A stretch of 64,000 nucleotides of DNA, taken from contig OW028577.1 in NCBI GenBank assembly GCA_932294295.1, forward strand, positions 1,373,001 to 1,437,000, in the 5' to 3' direction. Positions 45,992 to 57,604 of this stretch are shown one piece after another; the first letter of the stretch is position 1; each line of letters starts with the position of its first letter. A program made the position numbers and the translations under genes. The notes below the pieces were generated by a model. That model ran no database searches. It was given only the letters and a program-made list of their open reading frames with translations, and was not told the origin of the DNA. This DNA comes from Alitta virens (taxonomy: Eukaryota > Annelida > Polychaeta > Phyllodocida > Nereididae).

Positions 45992-48797
45992 ATGGCAGTG
46001 TTTGATATTATTTTCATCTTTGGAATTATTATCTTATTCATTACCCCAGCACATGGAATAATCAAAAGTGATTGCCCAATTGGATGTGAGTGTGAGTCTG
46101 TGACAAAGAGAGTGAAGTGTGTCAGTCAAAACTGGCATGAGCTACCACCTCTTCCTGAAGGAACAAGGGAAGTCCACTTGTCTTTTGGCGATTATGGGAT
46201 ATTGGAAAAACCCGAAGGGTGTCACTCATACAGTGAAGTGACTCATTTTACACTAAACTTTTGCAAGACGACTGGTATCAATGATGATGTCTTCCTGTGC
46301 ATGCCTAGATTGCAGGCTTTGGACATAGATGAACCAGACATTCATTATCTTCCGAAAAATATCTTCAGGTACATGCCAATGCTTCGAAACATTTCTTTGT
46401 ATATAGAGAATCAAGAGCTTATTTCTCAAGGTCTGTCAATGCTGTGTGATACCACAGGACTTGAGAAATTGGACCTCAGTAATAGCAGAGTAAAATTGAT
46501 GCTTGGCAGTTTGGAATGCCTCAGATCACAGTCAAACCTTTCCTATGTGGACCTCTCTCATAATTACATCACTGAACCATTAACAACATTTCTGAAACCA
46601 CTACAAAACGTGACAAAATTTGTTGGTCTACAACGGTGCAATATAACGTCATTGAAGGATGACACTTTCCTGGGATTTGAACTTGAAGTTCTTGACTTGT
46701 CTTACAATAAACTTCAGCACATATCTGAAAATGTTTTCAAGAATATAAAACATTTGAAGGTACTTGACCTAAAAGAAACTGGTGTTAGTGATACTCACAG
46801 ATGGCTGGATGGACTTTCTCTAGAAGTGATAAACCTAAATGATAATTTCCTCTCTATAATACCTCATTTGCTAAATGTCCAAGAAGTAAACTTAGCAAGA
46901 AATAGAATTAAATTAAATAATTTTTCTTTGCACAGTTTTGAGGGACTTCAAAAACTTGACTTATCTAGCAATTTCCATACTCACATTCAATTTGATGGAA
47001 ATATCTTTCGTAATTTGCCCAAGTTAGAAGTTCTAGTGCTGGGTGTAAATGGCATAAACAGTACTAGTTTGGCAAATTTATTGGCTGATCTGGTCCATTC
47101 TCCCTTAAGAACTTTGGATCTGAATGAAAATGAAGTAGCTTCCCTCAGTGGAACGTTTGATGTCTTTCCATTGACTCAGCTTGAAGTTTTGGATCTGGAG
47201 TTGTGTGGTATTGAGGACATCCCACCATCCACATTTCAGCATCTTAAGAGCCTTCGAACACTTAACCTGTCTGTTAACAAATTCAGAGAAGGTCATGTTG
47301 GATTTAATGCTTTTTATGGTCTAAGCAATTTGACTTGTCTTCGTCTAGAAAGGAATGCCTTGATTGAGTTCAATGCAACTTTCACCGGCCTTCAAAGTAC
47401 AAAACTGACTGAACTGTACTTGCAAAGAAATAAGCTTTCGACTGTGTCTGTTCAAAACATCCCGATCAGCCTATCCAGACAGCTTTGTAAATTTGATTTC
47501 ACTACAAGAACTGATCCTTAAGTTCTCTCCAAAATCATCAAAAACATTTCAATTTCTTCATGGAAATCTACCAAGCTTTCCAAACTTGACCAAGCTGGAT
47601 TTGTTTGGTAATCAAAGGTCTCTTTCCATTAATAAACATTACCTCCATCCAGGATATTTCCTACCAACTCCAAATTTAGAAATTTTGGATGTGTCAGAGA
47701 ATAAACTTAAGCACTTGCGACCGTGGCAACAAAAGGAACTCTTTGGAGTTTTGGTTAAGTTGAGGCAGTTACATGTCAGAGAATGCCGTATTTCAGTCTT
47801 GATTTCAGGCATGTTTGCTAATCTCAGCAGTCTTGAAGTGTTGGATGCATCATCAAATGGTATATATTCTGTGGAATCATCAGCATTTTGGAATTTAACA
47901 AATCTGAATAGACTTATTTTGGCCAACAATTTCATTACTCGTGTAAAATGGGGAACTTTTACTAGTTTGTCCAAATTAAGGCATCTCTCATTAGCTGGCA
48001 ATCCCCTTCTGTGTACTTGTGAGGTGCTTTGGCTTTACCAAGCAATTACAACAAACGATTTGGTGTATATTGAAAACTCTGATCAGCATCATTGTCTTAA
48101 TCCAATGGATGTTGCCAATGTTCCGCTGTGGAAGTTACATTTGAAAGTGTCAGACTGTGAGGAAAACTGGCTGCACATCTTGAAGCCTATCGGTTATGGT
48201 CTAGTCATTGCTGTGGCATTTTTGGTTATCTACATTTTATGGAATAAGCGCTGGCAGATTAGATACACGCTATTCCTGGCAAGAGCTGGCCAAGGGAGAT
48301 ATGAAGAATTCCATGATGATCATGAATACATATACGATGCTTTTGTGGCTTATAGTATCGAGGACTTGGCGTGGGTTAAGGAGAATTTGTTGACTAATAT
48401 TGACGTGGAATACATAGGTGAAGGAGGGTTTAAACTTTGCCTGCATCACCGTGATTGGTTGGTAGGAGTTGATATCGTAGAAAACATTGTGAAAAGCATA
48501 GCGGAAAGTCGTCGCACCATTCTTGTGCTGTCAAAGGACTTTGCTGCCAGTCGGTGGTGTCAATTTGAGCTGGCCATGGCTCATTTAAAACTCGACGCTG
48601 AAGGTCACAAGAAAGGTCGACTCATTGTCATTGTGCTTCATGATATTCCTCCTGAACTGCTCAGTCCTCGTCTTGTTTACTTTCTCTCCACCAAAACCTA
48701 TCTGACTTGGCCGGATGATCCAGACTCACAGAGGATATTCTGGAAAACTCTTAAGAAATCAATGAAAAAGGACCTTTTTTATGCTGCAAAATTGTAG
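45992..48797 (+). CDS. Toll-like receptor, single exon, split by a one-base frameshift
   Basis: Innate immune receptor of the Toll/TLR family. Start chosen at the ATG at 45992 (AATATGG context) because a signal peptide follows at once (residues 1-22, hydrophobic core IIFIFGIIILFI). Next come a cysteine-rich LRR N-cap (C28, C32, C34, C43), about 22 leucine-rich repeats of LxxLxLxxN type, one LRR C-cap (LCTCEVLWLY near 48009), a transmembrane segment (IGYGLVIAVAFLVIYILW, 48189-48242) and a cytoplasmic TIR domain from YDAFVAYS (48333) through LCLHHRDW to box 3 FW (near 48740). A single C-cap next to the membrane is the vertebrate-like, single-cysteine-cluster arrangement. Total is about 930 residues, usual for the family. 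The frame changes by one base between about 47450 and 47490: upstream it stops at 47521, downstream it is open to 48797. LRR spacing continues across the break. This means either a recent pseudogene or a sequencing error. The BB-loop proline is replaced by valine (codon 48462-48464). Confidence 0.93.
47450..47490 (+). other. Frameshift site in the TLR
   Basis: The upstream frame reads NKLSTVSVQNI then runs off into SRQLCKF and stops at 47521. In the frame one base later the same DNA reads DSFVNLISLQELIL, a normal LRR start, and stays open for about 440 codons. One extra base, or two missing, explains it. No homopolymer longer than four is present in this interval. Confidence 0.85.
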
Positions 48798-48835
48798 TTG
48801 CTTTTGTTATCAGTTCAGTTTATTATTGGCACGAA

Positions 48836-49400
48836 GTGCCAATTCTTACGTTGCTTGGTGGAGGCGTTTTCGCGTAATGCGTCCGGTTTGCCATTTTTCG
48901 CGCGGCAAATTCGAACTTACATGTTAATCCAATGAGGCAAGCGTGTATATAGCATACTTCTACACGTCGTAGCGCCCTGCCACCTTGTCCGTCCATAGTG
49001 TACTGCCTTTGGAGTGTTTTCCACTTATGTTTTGTTTTATGTGTTCCATACATTTCTTGAAATTGTTGTTTGTTGCCTCCGCGAGTACCTCGGCTGTTTC
49101 CGACCACAAGATGGCGAACTCCGACGGAAATGACCGAAGTGCGTTTGTACAGCTTCGTGCGTGTTCGGGGGAGAGGCTGACAGTGACATTATCAAAGCGA
49201 ACCGGAGCGCATAACTTCGTCAAAAATTGATCAAATTTCGCAAAGTAAACATTAAATAAAAGATAGAAAGCCATAGAATACCTTTCTGAACAAATACCGT
49301 ATCCACTCTCTCTGAAAACGGCAAAATTCGCCTTCAAAATGTAGCTAAGACCGTCGTGATTTTCAGTGACAACCGCCATTTTGAATACTTTGTGTTATGC
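48836..49400. promoter_or_regulatory. CpG-dense candidate (bidirectional) promoter
   Basis: CpG is frequent here (for example TTTCGCGTAATGCGTCCGG) and rare in the flanks. On the plus strand AAGATGGCGAAC (ATG 49111) and on the minus strand AAAATGGCGGTTG (ATG 49379) are YY1-like start-site contexts. The plus frame from 49111 is 39 codons; the minus frame from 49379 is 139 codons (49379 to 48960), without a domain I recognise. It may be a promoter with first exons, or a CpG-rich repeat. It begins 39 bp after the TLR stop codon. An AATAAA at 49255-49260 could serve TLR polyadenylation. Confidence 0.35.
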
Positions 49401-49863
49401 GCTGTCATTGGTCGAAATGGGTTGACCCAAAATATAACAGCCAATCAGTGATTAGCTTGCTTGGAGCAGTATCAAAGACATGCTGTATAGGATTTTCAAC
49501 CTCTTGGTACACACGTTGATCTTGGGTTTGCCCTGAATGTTTAAAACTTGGATAAACCATAGTTTTATCCAATTGAGGTTTAAATAACTTACTGACATTT
49601 TTTTGTAGACAATGAAGTGCATGTTGACTCAGCAAAAATATGGTGTTGCTTAATACAACATGACATGCAAATATATACCACGAAAACAACAACAACAAAC
49701 TCATTAAATAATTAATAAATTCCTTCTTTTTTTTTTCATGAAATGATAAAGTGTGATAGATTGGAATAGTTCTTCATGAAAAAATAAAATTATTTTACAT
49801 CACAATAAAACTTTCAAATATTTTATGTCCCATTACTTGCTGAATTGAATGACAAGCAATTGT

Positions 49864-49881
49864 GAAAAAAAAAATAAATAA

Positions 49882-49918
<37 letters not shown>
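49864..49918. repeat. (TA)n microsatellite
   Basis: AAATAAATAAATA followed by about 20 TA units. Confidence 0.95.
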
Positions 49919-49924
<6 letters not shown>

Positions 49925-50509
49925 GTTCGTTACTTTCTGATTAATCAGCTGATCATTTTCAATAATACAAGTTAATCGTATTTTACACATTCTCTTTTTT
50001 CTCTTTATATCTATGGCGCCGAATTTACCGTTCGCCAAATTCACTAAGCCGAGTTCACTATTTTTTGCGCAGAATTCACCTTTCTAGAAGCGCCGAATGT
50101 GTATTTGCGCCGAATTCACCCGAATTCCTTTTATTCGACAGCTTCATGTCATTCATGCCAAACGGATATCTCTTCAGAAATGACTTCTATGACGTTCTGC
50201 CTTTTATTTAATGTATACCTGCGTGCCAATTTGCACATTTCTATGTGCTCTAGTTTTAACATGACACGTTGGCTATAAAAATCCAACCTACAATATGATA
50301 TACATTTTACATTCCTAAATTTGCCATAATCATCTATTTTCTGATGTTTTCTACAAATTCATAAATGACGGATGCACAGGAGAATGAGCTTGATTGTTTG
50401 CTGCTATAAATAAATCACAAGTACTATATTGAAATATTCCATGCTTATTTCACTAAAATGTATTCAGACTAAATGTGGCTGGTATGGATACTGAAAACAA
50501 AAAATCTTT

Positions 50510-50545
50510 TCACAAGGTGGCAGCACCTAATAGTGGGTGCCCTCT
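50510..50545 (+). repeat. 30-bp repeat with AGGTGGCAG motif
   Basis: TCACAAGGTGGCAGCACC followed by TAATAGTGGG. The same block recurs at 51648-51683. AGGTGGCAG fits the CTCF core on its right side. Confidence 0.5.
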
Positions 50546-50916
50546 AGCAATAGTTTAGGATGTAGCATGTGTCTTCATAGCATCATCAGTTACTGCATAT
50601 AGACACTACCGACACATTATGTATTTGTATCACTAATATACCAGAGTTTTATTTGATTGTGAAGTTTATAATTGTAGTTTTTAATGATTTACTTTTTAAT
50701 TTAATTGAAAAACAACCTTGAAATATAAGTCTGATGAAAACACTTTCCTTGGTAAAATCCACTTATCATTACATCCTCCACCACCTTTATTTAACGACAT
50801 TCTTTTGTTAATTTATGTTAACTTATGTATGTGTATGTTTATATTTTGCTTATATAATGTTATCTTATCTTATTTTATGTTGTCATATATATTATCTTAA
50901 TGTTAATGTTATTTCG

Positions 50917-50957
50917 TCTTATCTTATCTTATCTTATCTTATCTTATCTTATCTTAT
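50917..50957. repeat. (TTATC)n pentamer repeat
   Basis: Eight TTATC/CTTAT units in tandem. Confidence 0.9.
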
Positions 50958-51564
50958 GTCCTTGTTACCATGGCACATTAACCTAGTTACCATGGCAATA
51001 GAACAAAACTGTGAAGTATCTCAATTGTAGGTTTTGGTTTTTACCCAACTCTCTGATAATGTCTGAAATGTTCCAATTGTGTATATATTTGTTTATAATA
51101 TGTACAATTATTATCTTTATTTGTGTATAAATGTTTTATTGTAGTTTATACTCCACACTGTCAAAAGTGTATACCTATAATCATATTTTCCTGAATTTGA
51201 TTGATTTTTAAATGCCTTAATGATCGTCTAATTGTGCAAATAAACTATAGGGGGTGCAAGTAATGAATTTGACGCCATTTGTACCAAGCGCCCTGCGTAG
51301 GTCAAAGGCGTGGCATAGGAATGCATAAATAATGGACTTATTACGGACATTTAGTGGTAAATACCAAAACAGTTAGAACAATCATGCCTTAGTATGTTTC
51401 AAGTGTTGTCATTGGCCATAACTAAATATCTAGCAAGTATTTGGGTTCACTTGTGATTTTCGGGTGTAGTTTAGGACTTAATTGTCCCAAGACAGTTGAA
51501 ATTATTGGTTGTTATGCATTATTAAACGAGTAATCCACATTTGTTCTGACCAGCTCTATTCATT

Positions 51565-51723
51565 ATGGCGCTCGACCCGGCTTTGGTTCCAGAAGCAGCC
51601 ATTTTCTGCTCACCAACGCCGAAGAGTCAGCACCCTATTGAGATAAAGCTCACAAGGTGGCAGCACCTAATACTGGGCTCCCTGTTTGTAACTTTAAGTC
51701 TTAGGCCATGGTTTGGTTTGTAA
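51565..51723 (+). CDS. Weak candidate small ORF or first exon
   Basis: An ATG (TTATGGCGC) opens 52 codons (MALDPALVPEAAIFCSPTPK and on) to a TAA. The first half is CpG-rich and protein-like, but the second half runs into the 30-bp repeat at 51648. The minus strand is also open here. Probably not a stand-alone gene. Confidence 0.2.
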   Translation: MALDPALVPEAAIFCSPTPKSQHPIEIKLTRWQHLILGSLFVTLSLRPWFGL

Positions 51724-51905
51724 CTTCCTTTTATTGTGAAATGTTCAATAAATAGACTTTGATTTGATTTGCAATTGATATGGCAATTCTTTATAGTGAC
51801 ATTAAGTCGTGCAATGGATTCGCAAAGAATGGAAAGAACATGGGAAGAAATTTGCTCAATCAAACTCTAGCAACAGAATGTAAACAAGGCAAGGCACCTC
51901 ACAAG

Positions 51906-52205
51906 AATAGTGGATTTTCACGAAAGGTTCTCTGTAGTTCCACCAGGTGGCTAAAACAGAATACTGCAATTCTATTGACTGAAAATGTTCCCGCCCTTGG
52001 CTGTAATTGGCTGAAGCAAAGTGCATCCTAGCAGCAGTATTTTAGTGCATTTTAATGTATTTGACACTTTATCATTTAGTTGATGTTTGTTATTATTCTG
52101 AGAAAGTTATATTTATGGAATCACTTAGTTATTACCTACTGTGTCTGAAAAGCAAAATGAGTAAGAAGAGGAGAGGAAAGACTTGTGTCTTGCTGAATTC
52201 AGGGT
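51906..52205 (+). mobile_element. CTCF/E2F-motif MITE, copy 5
   Basis: Core CCACCAGGTGGC at 51940-51951. TTCCCGCC is present and the proximal CCAAT is mutated. It is cut off at TTCAGGG, short of the 3' end. Confidence 0.8.
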
Positions 52206-52604
52206 ATCTGTGATGTCAATATTTGATGGTAATCACCAGGGGGAAATGTAACTTCTTTATTACATTGTATTGCTGATTATTATGGCCAGGAGCCAAGAGT
52301 ATTTTGGTTTCTTCATTACAAATGAGTAAAATGCATTAAGATGATCAACAAAGTGATTTTGTAGGCTTCAACTGTAATAGAACCATACTACACCATTTGT
52401 GTGTGTGATTAAGGATGATATATATCTATATACTCAAACACCAAATTTTGTTACTACTGTTGTTTTTATTATTTACCTCGCTTATAAGATCAGGGTGATA
52501 TTGCAGTCTTCAGGCCGATGTGGCCCAACATCGGTTGACAACTACAAGAAGAGGCCATTTTGGCATGCTATCTGCCAGTGGGTGGTTGAGATGGAGTTAC
52601 ATAT

Positions 52605-52745
52605 ATGATATATCCTGTATTTCTGCACCATGTGGACTAATTAAACCAAACCCAAGAAGGTGCTACAGGCAATGCCCAACTTAGGTCCCAATGGGTTTTG
52701 AACCCGGGCCTCAACAGTTGGAAGTCTAGTTTACCACTTGGTTCA
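52605..52745 (-). repeat. SINE family C
   Basis: Reverse complement of the family-C body (GTGCAGAAATACAGG), with a B-box-like GGGTTCAAAACCC near the head. Confidence 0.55.
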
Positions 52746-52782
52746 GGATGCAAAACGACAAACTGCATCCCAGATAGCAAGG

Positions 52783-52900
52783 ACCCAGATAGCATTCCAA
52801 ATCGGTCCGGCATCGTTTCATTGGCCACTGTTGTTATAACATCAAATCAACATTGCCAATGTCGCAACGATGTTGTCCCAATTTGGAATGCTATTTTGGG
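52783..52900. mobile_element. CCCAGATAGCA MITE
   Basis: Left end ACCCAGATAGCATTCCAAAT and right end ATTTGGAATGCTATTTTGGG are inverted repeats. Confidence 0.65.
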
Positions 52901-53095
52901 ACTTTGCCAAATTCTGCAACACTGACCGATGCTGTGCCGATGTCATGCTGATGCGTCATTTCATCTGGGATGATAAATAATAGTGAATATGTAGGTTGGA
53001 GGCCCATAAATTAGCTCCGAACCCATATCTTTGAGTTCATACCAAGGCATGAACACTAAGCCAATGTGGTTATCACCTATAGTAAGCCGTGAATG

Positions 53096-53725
53096 AATAG
53101 TGGATTTTCACGGAAAGTTCTTTATATTTCCACCAGGTGGCTATGACAGAATACTGCAACAGTGGATTTTCACGGAAGGTTCTCTGTATTTCCACCAGGT
53201 GGCTAAAACATAATACTGCAATTCTATAGGCTGAAAACGTTCCCATCCTTGGCTGTGATTGGCTGAAGCAAAGTGCATCCTAGCAGCAGTATTTTTAGTG
53301 CATTTTAATGTATATTTGACGCTTTATCATTTAGTTGTTTGTTATTTTTCTGAGAAAGTTATATTATGGAATCAGTAGTTATTACCTACTGTGTCTGAAA
53401 AGCAAAATGAGTAATAAGAGGAGAGGAAAGACTTATGTCTTGCTGAATTCAGGGCTGTTCAGTGAAAAGACTCTATTATATTGGTTGAAGAAGTTCCCGC
53501 CCTTGGCTGTGATTGGCTGAAGTGCATCCTAGCAGCAGCATTTTTAGTGCATTTTAATGTATATTTGACATCTTATCGTTCAGTTGATTTCTGTTATTTC
53601 ACTGAAAATTATATTAATAGAATCAGTATGTTATGATCTTTTATGAAAAGCAAAATGAGTAATAAGAGAAGAAAGACTTAATTATGTCTTGCTGAATTCA
53701 GGGCTGTTCAGTGAAAAGACTATTC
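53096..53725 (+). mobile_element. CTCF/E2F-motif MITE, three partial copies head to tail
   Basis: A 64-bp 5' fragment (53096-53159, core 53130-53141) joins a near-full copy (53160-53479, core 53192-53203), followed at once by a copy lacking its first ~60 bp (53480-53725). The joints fall at different points of the element, so this is not simple tandem duplication of a whole unit. Confidence 0.75.
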
Positions 53726-53895
53726 TCATGGAACATTCTCAAATATCAGTAGTTTGGATATTGGTATTTGCTTTGTGTGGGTCAGAACACTTGACAGCAC
53801 AGTACACAAAGTCTTAGGGTGGACTATTTGCGGATTCCTAGTGTTTATTTGATGACATATGTATCGAGAGCTTGTCCAACAACACACCTCTACAG

Positions 53896-54000
53896 GCAGC
53901 CATGTTCGAGCTGCAAACTGGGCTGGGTGCCAGAATATGGCACTTGTGAAGTCACAGGTCATTCTCCAGTGATGCAATCTGTATATATACCAGTGGTGAT
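53896..54000 (+). CDS. Candidate internal exon
   Basis: Between acceptor ACACCTCTACAG and donor GTGAT|GTAAGC lie 105 bases, open, entering and leaving in phase 2. The translation QPCSSCKLGWVPEYGTCEV and on has a CxxC pair and looks protein-like. The minus strand is also open over the same interval with weaker splice signals. No partner exon found. Confidence 0.35.
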
Positions 54001-54179
54001 GTAAGCTTTTCATATTGCTAAATATCCATACTTGCCTGATGCTCAGCTGCTACAACTTACTTAAGTCACCTATTACCTTCATGGTGTATGACCTCAGAAA
54101 ATATTACTTTTTTAATGTCTATATTTTATTGACTCATGTACACAATATTGTGGTTATCAAATAAACAGGGAAACCTTGA

Positions 54180-55533
54180 TTGGTTACTTTCGTCATCATT
54201 CCCTGCTGACGTCATCAACCCCTGGCGGTCAGTTGGTGTACTATTCATGCAACAGCACACTGGGCAGACTGCAGGGCAGGGCAGTGTACCTGGCTGTCAT
54301 TGTGTGAAATATTAATGCCAGATGGACACCATTGCAGTCAGCTGTTAGCCTGTAACACTCTAAACATTGATCTCAACAAATACACTATCCCTTGGCCACA
54401 ATTCACACCTTCTGCCAAGGCTTCTGGGGAGACTTTCCAGGCTCCTTGTATACATTGTTGGTGGGTGCTGTGAGAATTCTTGATGCTCAGCTGTTTTCAA
54501 ACTTCATGACATCCTGTTAGCTTAGCCCTTTTTTTTCTGGTCCAGTCTTTTGAATGGGAAGTGACTAAGGCATGTGGTTAAGATTTTTGTTTTTCCCACC
54601 TTGGAAACTTCAAAAGACTGTGCACTGGCAATGGAAAATGGTTTTAGCATGGAACAGTTTCACCAGTTTGTGCATCTTTGAGGCCAACAATGAAATGTGA
54701 CTTTGACGTTATATGTTTAATTTATTCATTAGAGGCTAGCCACGTGCTGATGTTGGTTGTTATTGTCAATAAAATCGTAAAATTCCATTCCATGCAGTTC
54801 AACTCACAGTTGTTTGGTTAGATCATTAACAATATTCACAAACAAGTGTTAGATCAATTAAGGTTAATTACTCATTGCAGTGTAGTATGAATAGTGAATA
54901 TTTTCCATTTACAATTGTCCTACAAACAATTGAAACTAATCACAGGATTGAACAGTTTGGCACTAAACTATCATTTATAATAACGTGTGATTATAATAAC
55001 ATACTCACCTTTCTACAATTATTATGTTTTATATTATAATACACCGATCAACTAATTAACTCTTAATTTTAGAATGAAGTCAAACACTCATACTACAGTG
55101 CATAATACCTGCATGTGTTCACAAATGTGAGAATAGGCTAATAAATCAATGTTGTGCGCTACTTTTAGCAGGGGACATGTGTTAGTAGTTTGGCACTCAT
55201 ATTTGTGCATAAATTAGCTCATACGCTTGCTGCCAGGGCAGGTTACCTCCAGAGCATCTCAGTACCTGTGTGTGAGAAACTGACACTTGGGCTATAACAA
55301 CAATCAAACCCAAATAACCATTTATCACTGAGGGTAATGCATAAACAGAGCATGTCACTTTCTACAGGTATATATACCATATTTACTCAATTACAAATGG
55401 GGTTTAAAATAGAAGCCGTTCACCAAGGTTTTTGATTAGAAGCCCTGGTTAAATAGACCCTGCAAATATAGATTGACGAAATTTTGGTAATTGAATAAAA
55501 GTTGGGTAATCCCTCTTTAAAATAGAGGCCCTT
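54180..55533. other. Gene-free stretch
   Basis: Includes a CRE-like TGACGTCA (near 54208) and a 12-bp inverted pair CAGTCTTTTGAA / TTCAAAAGACTG (54542 and 54609). No coding exon supported. Confidence 0.4.
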
Positions 55534-55541
55534 GTTTGTAT

Positions 55542-55564
55542 CATGGAGTCACTAGTGACTCCAT
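55542..55564. mobile_element. Palindromic micro-insertion P4 (23 bp)
   Basis: CATGGAGTC and GACTCCAT around ACTAGT; the inner 22 bases are a perfect palindrome. Flanks GTTTGTAT (55534-55541) and GCTTGTAT (55565-55572), 7 of 8 identical. Confidence 0.8.
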
Positions 55565-56423
55565 GCTTGTATTTAAGAAAACGTGGTCATCTTACTGACA
55601 ATATAACCTTAATGTAAGCCTGAAGTGGAACACATAATTCAGAAAGCCAAAAGGCTTCCAATTTTTTACGATCTTGGGTTTACCTAACCTATCACAGATG
55701 CATTATGTAACATGACTCATCGGCTCAGCATCAGCTCAACATCAGCTCAACATTATCACCACATCGGCGGCCGACAACGGCCAACATTAGAACGATGTCG
55801 ACCCGATCTATCTTGCTATCTGGGTAACGATGATATCCCATTATTTAGTGATTTATACGTAAAGAATATTTTATCAGTCATTCCGTTTGACTCTTAAGGT
55901 CGATCACCTTGGAAGATCCTATAATGAGGAATAACTCAAGGATCTGTGTTGAGTCCGTACACTACATTTGTTGTGGGATGGGCAGAACATGAAGGTATTC
56001 CTGTTGGACTAAAGCCAACAACACAAGGCCTGCTAAAGACACTTAAAAGTGTAGCTTTGAAGTCAAGACATCTGCCTGAGAAGTCTGGCCCCAAGGTAGA
56101 ACAGGTGGGCCTCATGGTTAACATGTTACTGAGAAAAGTATGGCCTAACTTGACACAACTTGACGCAGCTTGACTGAAATGGTGCACTTCAAACGCTCAG
56201 GCATTGCCCATACTGTAGGTTAGAGTTACCCCAGTGTGTCAAAGGTCACACAGGATGAGATGAAATGAGGTGATGTGAGATGAGATGGTATGAAATGAGG
56301 TTTGATCATATGAGGTGAAGAAAATATCAGATTAGATGAAATGAGGCGATGTGATGAATTGGAAGAGATGAGAATGTAAAATAAGATAAGATAAGATAAG
56401 GTGAACTTCAGATGATATTTGAT

Positions 56424-56690
56424 TAGGGCTGTTCACCGGTTCTCGATATACCGTTTGTTGACCATACAAATCACCTGCTACCCAGATGTTGTTGTTTTTT
56501 GAAGAACAGTCTGGAGTTATTTAATAAAATTTGTTCATTAAATTTCATTGTCTACTTTCATCATAATAGGCTTTTAGTGATTTTTTCCATTGATATATTT
56601 TATCGATACGTATCATGATACATATCATATAGGTTTTACTGTACCGTAATTCGTATTGTATTGTTTTAAAGATAAAGGTGTACAGCCCTA
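56424..56690. mobile_element. hAT-like MITE, copy 2
   Basis: TAGGGCTGTTCACC and GGTGTACAGCCCTA ends (one mismatch). Flanking octamers TATTTGAT and GATTTGAT match at 7 of 8, the target-duplication length of hAT elements. Interior shared with 26167-26483. Confidence 0.7.
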
Positions 56691-57179
56691 GATTTGATGC
56701 AATGAAATGAGATACAGGTGATCATTGAGATGAAACGGGATAATATAAGACGGAATAAGTCGACATGAAAAAAAAAAAAAAAGGATTAGGAAAATAGTGC
56801 AAAAAAAGAAGATTAGGAAGATAGTGCCAGGAGAACAAATGGCAGATTGTGTACACTTCGGACGAAAATTGGTTGACCCCGGGCCAACATCAAGGCGATA
56901 CAGCTTGTTACTTGGATTTTGCTGACTCAGGAAGAGCTCAGTGAATTGTGGAAAAGTAAATAAATAGGCACCCATTGCAAGCCACTTGTAACAAAGTACC
57001 AAGAAATTCCAGTGACCTTTCCCTTCAACTCCAATGAGGCCAGGGTTTTGCCCCATTAAGATTGGCTTCAACAGACACCCCTCTCTCATCAAAATAATGC
57101 CCATTCACTTGAAATCCTCAGCACACGAAGAGCTTGTATATTAGAGTCTTATCACAGCCATGATCACAAAGATAATTAC

Positions 57180-57297
57180 CTTAAGTTTATCTTGGATCCT
57201 CCAAACGTTTCTGGGCAATGTCCTTAATGACCTTGTGGCACGTGACCTGGTGTCAAGGTCACTGAGGTCATCTACAATCACGTGGTGGTCAAAGATT
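57180..57297 (-). CDS. Candidate internal exon
   Basis: On the minus strand, 118 bases open in one frame end at donor CTTAAG|GTAATT. The translation IFDHHVIVDDLSDLDTRSRA and on to VWRIQDKLK is hydrophilic and protein-like. The acceptor (CACAATCCAG) is pyrimidine-poor. The frame is phase-compatible with the candidate at 59480-59533. The plus strand is also open, so the strand is not certain. Confidence 0.3.
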
Positions 57298-57604
57298 CTG
57301 GATTGTGTGTCTGTGATGGTCTGTGGTACCGGGTTTTTTTTTTATCCAAGTTTGTAAGTTATGATCTTACTGGAGACACCTATGATTAAGTGGGCTCAAT
57401 AGCAACATCTACTCTGCTATTAAATTAGCAGAAACATGTAAAATATCACTTAATTTATACACACATGCTATTAACTAATACCCAAGCACTGCAATTAAAC
57501 CATCAGTCCATAGAGGTATAATACCTCCATGATCATTTAGTAACCATGGCAGGCTGTTAATGTTGTAACAAGCTAGATGATCTGGTTAAGTGGCAGGTGT
57601 TCAG

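Noticed and set aside
48820..48842. Histone-type 3' stem-loop at TTGGCACGAAGTGCCAA
   Set aside because: The stem and loop do not match the histone consensus and the preceding gene is a TLR.
48960..49379. 139-codon minus-strand frame as an established gene
   Set aside because: Start context is good but no domain or splice partner was found. Kept only as part of the CpG-rich promoter candidate.
55013..55080. Minus-strand exon before a good donor (AAAG|GTGAGT)
   Set aside because: All three frames contain stops close to the donor.
55936..56187. Overlapping frames of 83 (minus) and 75 (plus) codons
   Set aside because: Both strands are open without splice signals or a recognised family; likely chance or repeat-derived.
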